64,000 bases of DNA from Periconia sp. R9002 (taxonomy: Eukaryota > Ascomycota > Dothideomycetes > Pleosporales > Periconiaceae): NCBI GenBank assembly GCA_023627715.1, contig JAMAHW010000079.1, positions 1 to 64,000 of the forward strand. The letters are read 5' to 3'. A program made the translations under genes and the position numbers. Positions 1 through 8,833 of this stretch are shown one piece after another (position 1 is the first letter of the stretch; every line of letters starts with the position of its first letter). The notes under the pieces were generated by a model. That model ran no database searches. It was not told the DNA's origin and saw only the letters and a program-made list of their open reading frames with translations.

Positions 1-59
1 GTGACATTGTACTTCCATTTACTCCCCTTGCGCACCACCCGGTATCCTGCTTCAAAGGC

Positions 60-1215
60 CTGAGCAGGACCCTAACATAAAATAACTTAATTATAAGGTA
101 GGTTATTCTCTTTAAACTAAGTAGAGAAGTAGTACTTACCTCTAAAAATAAAAAATAGTAGAATTACCTATCCTATTATATTAATACTCTAGATTACTAT
201 TACTTACTTATAGTTACCTAGCTATATAGATTTTAGCTGTCTATAACGTTTAGATCTAGTTAATATCTAACCTATTATAAAGCCTATCTTATTAAAATTA
301 TATATATCTTTATTAAGGATACTATACTTAGCTTTTATATTCTATATAAAGTAGAACTAGCTTTATATAACTTTAAGATTCTTATAAAGTACTCTTCTAT
401 AGTTATACTTTTAATTAAACTTAATTTTTAGCTCTAGGCGGCGCTTAATAAAGGCTTTTAGCTAGGTTAGGCTAATAGAGTTATAGTTTTATTTAGCTAC
501 TAGTAAATTAGCTATATCTTTAAAAATAGTAGGCTAGGGCGGAAACTCTTATACATCTAGGTTAAGTATATAATTAATAATTATCTACTCTTCTATTAGA
601 AGTAGCTTTATTAAGTTAAGCGTATAATTACGTTATAATTATATTCTAGCGTATCTCTAATAGAGCGTTCTTTAAGTAATACTATAAATAGCTATAGCCT
701 ATAGAATTAAAAGTGTTATATCCTATTTAATAGCCTAAAAAGTAAGTTATATCTAAGATTTATTTAATTTTAATTAGATGTTACTATGTTAAGGTATTAT
801 ATAGGTAGTAGATTTTTAGTGTAGTCTTAGTAAAATCGTGCCGCTCACTACTCTATGCCACTTACTATACATATACGTTATATAAAGTAGAAGAAGGGTA
901 TTTAGCGGTATCTTTTTATATATTAAAGGGTGTTAAATTATTATAATTTATATATCTTATAACCTAGCGCGCTTCTATAGATTAATGCTATATTTAGATA
1001 CGCTAGGTTACTACCTACGGATATTAATAGCTAGAATTAATAATCTATTAATAGTTAGTAGTAGTAGGCAGAAGTTAGGTGGTGGATAGTAGATAGTAGT
1101 TCTATAGATAGAACTATAGGATAGAGTTTTACTAAATAGATTATATTAGCTTTATATTACGTGCGCAACTAGTTGCCTTATATGCCTATCCTAGCTAAGG
1201 ATATTACCAAGTGTT
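60..1215. repeat. AT-rich, RIP-like degenerate block
   Basis: About 1.15 kb of very AT-rich sequence, roughly a quarter G+C by eye, dense in TA dinucleotides and poor in CG, with no open frame of useful length on either strand. The composition changes sharply near 1205-1220, where normal sequence resumes. This is what repeat-induced point mutation leaves of an old transposable element in Pezizomycotina. No terminal repeat or coding remnant remains that would name the element. Confidence 0.7.
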
Positions 1216-1235
1216 ACCCCTTTAGGGGCCCTACC

Positions 1236-1273
1236 TGTGTCGATACCCAGGGTAGCGATACTCTGTGAGGATC
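1236..1273 (+). repeat. 38-bp direct repeat, copy A
   Basis: The segment beginning TGTGTCGATACCCAGGG recurs at 6549-6586 in the same orientation with 36 of 38 bases identical. The two differences are C/T and G/A, with the C and G in this copy, so the other copy looks like the RIP-type derivative. It sits just outside the AT-rich block. Weak similarity may continue on both sides. It could be a residue of an element end or LTR; identity unknown. Confidence 0.75.
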
Positions 1274-1894
1274 CGAATTCAATTTCATACCATACTAAGA
1301 GAGCACGTTCACATTTTTAAAAGTTGCGACATCACAAAGATATCGCCATCAGCGCAACGCCGGAGGCGATAGTTTGTAGATATGGCTAAAGAGAAGAGTA
1401 CTGTATACAGCTCGTAAATCGTGCAGGGTCTTGCTATACATAACCACCACCATCATCAAAGTTCTGCCAGTACACATGAACAATCCAGAAGCACGTCTCT
1501 TCAACCCCAGAGATTATAGTGTATATATAAGGAGCCGCTGGTTATTTAACTGTATAACAGCTGTATTATTAAAGCATACAATTTATATACGCTTATAATA
1601 ACGGTGTTTCGCCAGTACGCTCTATTAAACTTACTTACTAAAGTGTAGGCTTTATTTTCTAGGGCCACTACGCTCTATATTATCTTATGTTCTTCCTGGT
1701 TGTTGGTACAAGGTGTGGTAAGAGCTTGTACAGTATGCACCGATTTGTACTAGACCCACAGCGGAAGCCAAAAAAACCGGTTCGTGAGGGAGGGGCTGAT
1801 CCGGAGCTAAGGGTGAAATCAGTGTGATTAAGGTGCTCATCGAGGAGGTAGGCCTGTGTCGTGAACGTCATGCGAAGTAGAATATCAGAAGTAA
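1274..1894. other. Intergenic, no supported gene
   Basis: Between direct-repeat copy A and the 3' end of the membrane-protein gene. Open frames here are under 65 codons and lack protein-like composition. I see no RNA gene or repeat structure. Confidence 0.5.
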
Positions 1895-3055
1895 TCAGAT
1901 AGACCCCAAGTCGAATAATGATGTGAAAATGCTCTCGTTTTCCACAATCCTGTCCTCAGGACCCAGGAAAGGCAGAGGCTTCCCCGGCACCAACTTACTA
2001 GCGCGTGCTAACAACCTCACTTTCCTTTCGAGTTCCCCAGTACCTGAGAGAAACCGCCAAACACCATGCAAACAGGCGCTGCATACCATAGAGGCTGTAA
2101 TAGCAAGCGGTAGCGTGGGAAGGAGGGCTTGTGGGCTTGCGAAAGATTCGACGGAAAACAGCCAGTGCTTTGTGATGACAGCTCCGATGCTCACACCAAG
2201 AAACAGCCATTGCAGCTGATCGTGACGGTTGACGTTGAATTGCAGCATAACCAGAAACGAGTAGTAGAGTGGGAACAATCCCAGTGTAGTGTATCTCAGA
2301 GCCAAGTCGATAATCCGCATATCAGGGGAGTCCCGGAAGACCCAGAAAATGATTTCGAGGCCTGACCAAAAAGTAAATATTCGGGAAAAGGGACGGTCTG
2401 ATATAATCGAGTCGATGACGAAACCTATAAAGAATAGCGGTGACTGGAATGATCTGATTGAACAGCTTGATGAAGAGTCACTGCAGTGCAGTACAACGAC
2501 GCCGACCCATTGTAGAATTACTAGAATTGCCGTTTCGAGGACACGTTGGCGGTAGGTATATTGAGAAGGGGGGAAATGCAGTACGCTAATAGTTGAGCGT
2601 ACGATTGAAGCGGAATAAACGCTACTGACGTTTATTCCCTCGACTGGAGATTCAAGACCAACAGCAAAACTGTCGACCAAAATTTTTGGGATAATCCAGT
2701 CTATATTGCGGTGAGCTGAGATGAAGATGATTCGACTCTTCGTTCTTCCCGAGGCCTCACGCTCCGAGGCCAAAGATTGGTAGAGGATAGCGGCTTCTTC
2801 AGCACCATTCCAGCTTTCAAACACTCGAGCATCATAAGTAAAGACCAGGATTCTTGCCGGGAGCTTTGCAGCCTTCAATCGTTTACAGCAGTCTTCTTGG
2901 TGTTCTCGATGGTGTTTAAATAAGGCTGAATGGCTGTAAATTACCACGATGTCGATTATGCTACGTGGGTTATCCTCAAGAACACAAATAGAGGATGATG
3001 ATGCGCATTTGGTGCCGCTCGATGCAGGGCCACTAACTGCCGGTGTTGAGTTCAT
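1895..3055 (-). CDS. Multi-pass membrane protein with degenerate hydrolase-like N-terminus
   Basis: A single uninterrupted 386-codon frame. Residues about 35-165 follow the layout of the alpha/beta-hydrolase domain that heads many fungal NLR-type proteins: a strand DIVVIYSH, then ARILVFTYDARV, then RIIFIS. The GHSLGG nucleophile elbow is missing and reads IFISAHRNIDW, so catalysis is unlikely. From about residue 170 come about five hydrophobic segments (ILVILQWVGVVVL, FFIGFVIDSII, LGLFPLYYSFLVML, WLFLGVSIGAVI, LPLAITASMVCSACL), then a charged tail. The protein is probably membrane-anchored with a non-catalytic N-terminal domain. The hydrolase relation is inferred from pattern only. It lies inside the interval bounded by the 38-bp direct repeats and is transcribed away from the collar gene. 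Confidence 0.65.
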   Translation of the reverse strand: MNSTPAVSGPASSGTKCASSSSICVLEDNPRSIIDIVVIYSHSALFKHHREHQEDCCKRLKAAKLPARILVFTYDARVFESWNGAEEAAILYQSLASEREASGRTKSRIIFISAHRNIDWIIPKILVDSFAVGLESPVEGINVSSVYSASIVRSTISVLHFPPSQYTYRQRVLETAILVILQWVGVVVLHCSDSSSSCSIRSFQSPLFFIGFVIDSIISDRPFSRIFTFWSGLEIIFWVFRDSPDMRIIDLALRYTTLGLFPLYYSFLVMLQFNVNRHDQLQWLFLGVSIGAVITKHWLFSVESFASPQALLPTLPLAITASMVCSACLHGVWRFLSGTGELERKVRLLARASKLVPGKPLPFLGPEDRIVENESIFTSLFDLGSI

Positions 3056-4963
3056 GTAGGGCGCTGATGGTGTTCAACAGCGAAGCGGGGGGTGACATTG
3101 GCAGGCTGGAAGAGAGGCAGGTCGGAACTATAAGCGATGGAAACCTGCGGGGTCGCTTCCACCTCGCTTACCTTCTATTGATCGACGTTTTAGCAAGGCT
3201 CGAAGCGCGAAAATGATTACGCTAGCTAACGAACATGCGGGCTTATCACAACGTTGAACTTCAGACCCATGCTTCTTTTCACGAAGCAGCTGTGCCTCCA
3301 TTACTATACAATGGGTAGCTAAACCTTCACGGCATACACGAACATTCAACAAATTATATTGGTATCGGTAGAGCAAGCTTTTGGAGTGATGGGTGACTAG
3401 TAATATCGCTTGCTTTGGAATCATTACAGTTTGTGCAGCTACCTAAGAACTTATTATTGATAGTACACCCTCGTCATGAATGTTCATCCGTAGATAACCT
3501 ACTTGATGCAATCAACACAGTTGCTGCAATTTTCACACCCATCATATTCCGTACAATTGTTGCCTTATTGTTTAGTATCAGATCCACATTTCTCCATCTT
3601 CCATTTTCCACTTTCTGTCAGATTTTCCGCTTCCCACCACGGTATTAATTCTTCACAAGAAGGCAGCAGTTTCTGTGCAACATCACAAAGGTAGTGTGTC
3701 GCCCCAAGGGTCTTGTGTTGATGGCGATAAGCTAGACATGTTGGTTGAGTCAGCAACAACCCTCTACAAGCACCGAGTCTGCTAATATAAAATCGCGCGG
3801 CAACCAAACAGCCATTGCCTCCCGGGGGAACCTATTCTAATCTCCACGAACCGTCTTTTGGCTGCCGTAGCGGGTCTAACAACGAGTCCTAATGTCCAGC
3901 GCATATCGGACAGCCTGTAGAAGCTTTTAGCACACCTCAATGTGCTAATAATCACTAGCTGTATATGTAAGTGTCAGCTCTCTTTGTGAAGATTCGTCCT
4001 ACGCTTCTTTACTAAACTCTCAAAATATTGCTATCGCCGCAAGGACCTGGCCGGTGCAGAAGATTGTGCCATCGAAGAAGCGATTTTCGACAAAAGGGCC
4101 TGACCTAGACCTCGTATATGCGCTACAATCCTATCACCTGGAGCAAGGATCAGAGCGTTCCCGCATTCCACCCCATGGGACCCCGCAAAACTGTCGACCC
4201 ACATCTGCCGCTCCCATGGTTTAAGGCTCAAACGACCCAGAGAGGATCCAGAGGAGAACCATGACCGGCCGCGCTGCCAAAGGATACTTTATGTCCGCAT
4301 CATTTGAGAGGGTGGTGGGAAAAAGATTTAAATTTAAACGCATCTCCAATTATTTGATTACCTCACTGCGTTTAGCTCTCAGCTTTAATATAAGTATTCC
4401 CTACGAGTGGCGTTGCTAACACAACTTTTCACCTGAATTGCGGCAGGGTTGGCAGCTTTGGATCAGGTCTATTTGATTAACGTATGTAAATCGTCTCATG
4501 ATTTTTGGCACATACAGGGCTGTTTGGCACTAATCGAAATTGTTCATTGATCCCAATCGTAGTGTTGCATCAGCATTAAGCAGCTGGTATGCTCGCTAGT
4601 AGCCCGATTAATTCTTCTACACAAGGTAGCTTTCGTGGCCCCATGGCGTGAGATAGCATGACATAGTTAGCAAATTCAATAATGGATTGATCAAGCTATG
4701 GTGGCTATTTTCAAGGAGTGAGATTGGATGAGATATTGGGCCTATTACTAGTGGCTTGATCAGATGTCGGGCATGTGGGCTCTATCGTAAGACATGGAGT
4801 GAGAAACATCAGCTAATGGCATTCATCAGCTAATGGCATGATTCCAGGTTTCGTTATGATAATTGCTCTTAACATAAGTATAAAGGCCTTCAAACATACA
4901 ACGAAAGGAGACCAACATTTATCGGTCGCGATTCTGATCTACATCATCTACAAGATTTCTACC
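3056..4963. other. 1.9-kb divergent intergenic region
   Basis: Separates the minus-strand membrane-protein gene from the plus-strand tail-collar gene, so both promoters should lie here. Short frames on the minus strand (3128-3424; 4031-4231) could be remnants: around 4010-4090 one frame reads FFDGTIFCTGQVLAAIAIF before a stop. I cannot assign any of them. Nothing else is recognised. Confidence 0.5.
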
Positions 4964-6528
4964 ATGTCTCCTACAATTCCCATTGGAACGATCGTCGCCT
5001 TCGCCGCGGAAGCAGCAGATGTCACAAAATTTCCTTCTAATTGGCTTTTATGTGACGGACGACAGGTGAAAACATCCGATTACAGCGAGCTTGCTAAAGC
5101 TCTTGGGACTCCAAAGACCACAGTTGACCTCCCGGATCTTAGGGGGCATTTTCTTCGAGGTGGGCTCTCCAAATTCTTCTCCGCCCATAATCATTGACCG
5201 ACTTGAACACAGGCGCCAATGAATCACTTCCTGCTGGCAGCACGCATGAATGGAAGACTGCAAAGCCTAAGAATCCGATCAAGCTTACGGTCGATGCCAT
5301 GGGAGTACACATGAATCGCACACTCGCACATACCCACATCGGATCAATCGAATGGCATGAGGAGCCTACCCAATTCAATGTGACAGGAGGGGACAAGGAA
5401 ACCAGACCTGTGAATGTCGCCTTGTATTATTTGATCAAAGCCAAGACATACATCGACACACTTGGGCAACGCCAAGAAATTGATGGACTTCCGACAGGCA
5501 GTGTTTTCCCGTTCGCTGGGAGCAACGATAGCCGCCCAGACCCTGAAAAGTGGCCAGCTTATATCCGTTGCGATGGTAAGCAAGTCTACGGGGCTGGGCT
5601 GGTTGACATCTTCCACACTGTTGGCAACAAATTTGCGCCTCAGTCCACGTCAGGCAGCGAAACCCTTTTCTTTCCACCAGACCTCAGTGGTAAATTCATC
5701 CGGGGCGTCGATACCGCGGGAATACACGATAAGGATGCAAACGCACGTCTTCCGGCGCCAAACGGCGATGTGGCTGGCCTCGGCACACTGCAGAACTGTG
5801 CAACTGCTTTAAACGGTCCGCGGGTCCAGGTCAACCATTTTTCGAAGTGGTATCACCGCACTTCTGAATGCGCAGGCAATTCTAATTTCCGTCACGACGG
5901 CGCAAAATCAACGGCATATTCTTGGACCGGAGGTGACAAAGAGACTAGGCCGAAGAACGCTGCAATGCATTACTACGTCACCTCGCTCCCAAGCGCGACT
6001 GCAACGTTCCCCGTTGGTGGAATTATTGCTATCACTGGCAAGGCACTCAGTCCAGCTGAGCGAAGCTGGCTCCTATGCGACGGTATTGAACTTCCTAGGA
6101 ATGACTTCAAGGATCTGTTCAACGCCATCGGCACAACATGGGGCGCGGCCGACAATGATTCCTTCAACGTGCCATACCTACCAGGCTACTACATTCGAGG
6201 CGCTGATCTCGCCGGTGCAGAAAACGGCGATCCAGATCGCGATTTGCGCACCGATATATACGGATCGGCTAGGAAAGGCGCCGGGTCATACCAGGACTGG
6301 GCTACAGGTATACCGAAGTCACCTATGTCCATTTCGATCGAGTATCCGATTGACGCTGCTCAAAATGCAAAGACGTCGGTAGGAGATGAGAGCACGGAAT
6401 CGAGTGGGGCGAAAAGTTTTGATTTGGAGGCTAACTGGGACACGGCGGTGGATAGTTCTGGTAATAAAGTTGATGGTGAGACTGCTCCTATTTCTGTGGC
6501 TGTTAGATTTTATATTCGTATTTGTTAG
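4964..6528 (+). CDS. Triple phage tail-collar-like protein (spliced)
   Basis: Two frames join through a 53-bp intron (5160-5212; GT...ACACAG, TTGAC branch-like site), giving exons 4964-5159 and 5213-6528 and a 503-aa protein. The junction makes FLRGANESLPAG. Three modules repeat the tail-collar pattern: a turn, then W-x-LCDG, then PDLRGHFLRG. The blocks are NWLLCDG..DLRGHFLRG, YIRCDG..DLSGKFIRG and SWLLCDG..LPGYYIRG. The first two modules end with a block like GGDKETRPVNVALYYLIK, and the third with APISVAVRFYIRI. This matches collar or receptor-tip proteins of tailed phages and bacterial microcystin-dependent-protein homologues. No signal peptide is evident. The start at 4964 was chosen because the module begins there (MSPTIPIGTIVAF); an upstream in-frame ATG at 4838 adds unlike sequence. 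Origin by transfer from bacteria or phage is inferred. Function unknown, perhaps carbohydrate or surface binding. Confidence 0.8.
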
Positions 6529-6548
6529 TCTTAGTATAGCATTTCCTA

Positions 6549-6586
6549 TGTGTCGATATCCAGGGTAACGATACTCTGTGAGGATC
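6549..6586 (+). repeat. 38-bp direct repeat, copy B
   Basis: Second copy of the repeat at 1236-1273, starting 20 bp after the collar gene's stop codon and differing by two RIP-type transitions (T and A here). The copies are 5313 bp apart and enclose the membrane-protein and collar genes. Confidence 0.75.
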
Positions 6587-7263
6587 AAATTGAAATTTAA
6601 ATTCATAGCATTTCCTAGTATTATGTGCTCTACCCTAATTGACATGACTTATCCCTCTATTATATTTAGCTAGCGGCTATGGATAAATAGCAGATGGTCA
6701 TCGTTGTGGCTCTTACTCTGCTATGATGAGTTATCAGCCTGCGCGTTCTCCTACTTGAACCTGTTTATATGCCTAAAAACACATAAGGCCTCTCGCATAC
6801 ACGCGTATATATATTCATACGTGTGTGTGTATGTGTATAATTATGTATATGTGCTTTTCATTATAGCTATGCACTCTGTAGATATAGGCTGTTACGATGC
6901 GCTAGCTGTGTATGCCCTGTCTTTGATGCCTCTCACACGTGTGTATGTATATGTATATTGTAGGTAGAACACTGGTTTGAAATCTTAGGGTAGTTAGAGA
7001 ATATATAATACTATCTTAAAATAAGAGAGATATATTAATATTATAAAAAAAGAGTGTTAAAGGTTCCTTAGCACTGCCACCTTCATAGCGGGGTTATAGG
7101 ATACTGTATATATTAAATTTCTTAAAACAAACAATTATCTTGACACGATTCTACAAAACTACCGGGAAAGTGAGTACCCCTCAACCTTCAGCGCATTTGA
7201 CTCTAACACAGCGTATCAACTTTGAATCCGCTAGCAAATAAGGAACGAATGAGTCTCCGTTGC
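6587..7263. other. Intergenic with TG/TA-rich microsatellite-like stretch
   Basis: No supported gene. Positions about 6815-6850 and 6935-6960 are alternating purine-pyrimidine (GTGTGTATGTGTAT-type). About 6985-7060 is AT-rich. The 3' side abuts the stop of the minus-strand 155-aa gene. Confidence 0.5.
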
Positions 7264-7883
7264 CTACTTATTCATCACAGCAAGCAACAGCCCACCAACA
7301 ACACCCCCCAACGCAAACTGCTGCCAATTCTTAACACGCGTAGTCCCCTTGTACTGACCACGTTCGAACCTGAATCCGCGCTGACTCGTCCCACTGGGAG
7401 CTTGTCGTAGGCACCATTTATATAGCGCGACAATGTCTGAGCCGACAACTAAATGCAAGCATCAGCCTCTGAGTCGATATTTTGAGCATAGCAAAGCAGG
7501 AAACATACGCGTTCGCAATGGACCACACTCTAGCGACCACTCGTCTTCATCGACAGTGATGCGGAGCGTCCCGGTGGGGATGCCGAAAACGTAGGAAGTC
7601 GTCTTTGGGTTCAGGCTTGCCCAGTCCCAGTCTGAGAAGTCGAAGTAGACTTTTTGTTTTTTGCTTGTCAGTCTGGAGGGTGTATTGATTGAGACTTCGA
7701 ACTGTTTTTTGGAATAGGTTTGTTGGCGGGATGAAACGTACCGTATTTACAGCTCCGCACGACTTCCGTAAAGCCTCGATTGTGAGCTTTCGCAGCTGCT
7801 CGCTTGTCGACGGCGGTTTGGATGGCGTGTTCCACAATAAACTCTGCGATCTTTTGGAGTGCTTCGTGTTCGAGTTCACCCAT
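7264..7883 (-). CDS. Hypothetical small protein, three exons
   Basis: Exons 7742-7883, 7509-7649 and 7264-7448 (minus strand). Introns are 92 bp (GTACGT..AAAAAG, with an ACTGAC branch site) and 60 bp (GTATGT..ATTTAG). All phases match and give 155 aa. The N-terminus is helical (MGELEHEALQKIAEFIVEHA). The middle is rich in aromatic and acidic residues (VYFDFSDWDWASLNP, then GTLRITVDEDEWSLECG). The C-terminus is a hydrophobic glycine-rich segment, FALGGVVGGLLLAVMNK, that could be a tail anchor. I do not recognise the family. Perfect phase at both junctions and a protein-like composition across three exons argue that it is a real gene. Confidence 0.6.
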
Positions 7884-8833
7884 GGTTTGATTTCTTGGTG
7901 GTTGGCAGTTAGGAGTGGGATAGGTCTAACAGATTGAGTATTGATTCTTCTACAATATATGTATATATATGTAATCGTAAGCACTGAACTTGTGAAGAAA
8001 GTTAAAAATATTTAAAAATAGCCACCAGAAACAATCTGGCTTAACGACCGCGTCGTCGTCGAATTACATGGGATTTACATATCTCTGGACCGAATCTAGA
8101 TTCTAATACGACCCTGTTGTCTGCAAGCGAGGCTGTCAGCCGCAAGGCTGCGAGTGCGAATCGACTCGTATTGCCAAAGCCTTCAATAAAGGCAATCAAC
8201 GCCCCCACGAAACTGGTCCACCACGTGCCTCCCCCGCGCTTTTTGGGTATTGTGGCTGCATCGAGAAGTGATATGACCTCGAGACGAGGTTGGGATAGGC
8301 GAGTTTCTGCAGCGCACTGTCAGCGCCAGTGGTGATAGAGTTGAGTAAGTTTGTCTAGACCCTGCATAACTTCTAAATAATTTCCGTTTACTATGGAGTT
8401 GCTTGCAAACGAGGCTGGAGCGCAGGGACGTGGGGAGATAGTTTATTTGCGGTGTCTTCTCGTGTTTGGTACTAGGATCAAGTTTATACGAAGGGCTGAG
8501 AAGACTGGTATTCAAGATAGGAATATCGATACGGGGAAGTGTGATGCTTAGGCGAGGATAGAGTTAGAGGTGTAGGACGCTATATCAGAGATCCAGACAG
8601 AGATAGGGGCAAGAAAAAAATTGCTGGCAGAGTGAGCAGATGCAGCGACGCCTGTGGGCCTGTGAGCGTACGGCCACGACGAGATTCGCGAGGCCAGATG
8701 GAGAACTTGGCGCGATCAATTCTTCGAGACGGAATGCGAAATTGCTTCCCCTGACGATAGCAACTTGATTATTGAGCTTGATTCCGGATGGTAGAGGCGT
8801 ACTGTCAAGGGGGTAGCGCCTAGTGCCAGAAAA
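7884..8833. other. Intergenic with one possible unassigned exon
   Basis: On the minus strand a frame from about 8306 down to a stop at 8041-8043 reads like protein, including GTWWTSFVGALIAFIEGF and RFALAALRLTASLAD. It follows a CAG acceptor-like site, has no ATG and has an in-frame stop just upstream, so it could only be a 3' exon. I could not find its partner exon. The rest shows nothing. Confidence 0.3.

Noticed and set aside
5933..6382. Second frame inside the tail-collar gene
   Set aside because: No collar motifs; the main frame carries all conserved modules.
8393..8551. 52-codon plus-strand ATG frame (MELLANEAGAQGRGEIVY)
   Set aside because: Short, isolated, no domain and no promoter or splice evidence.
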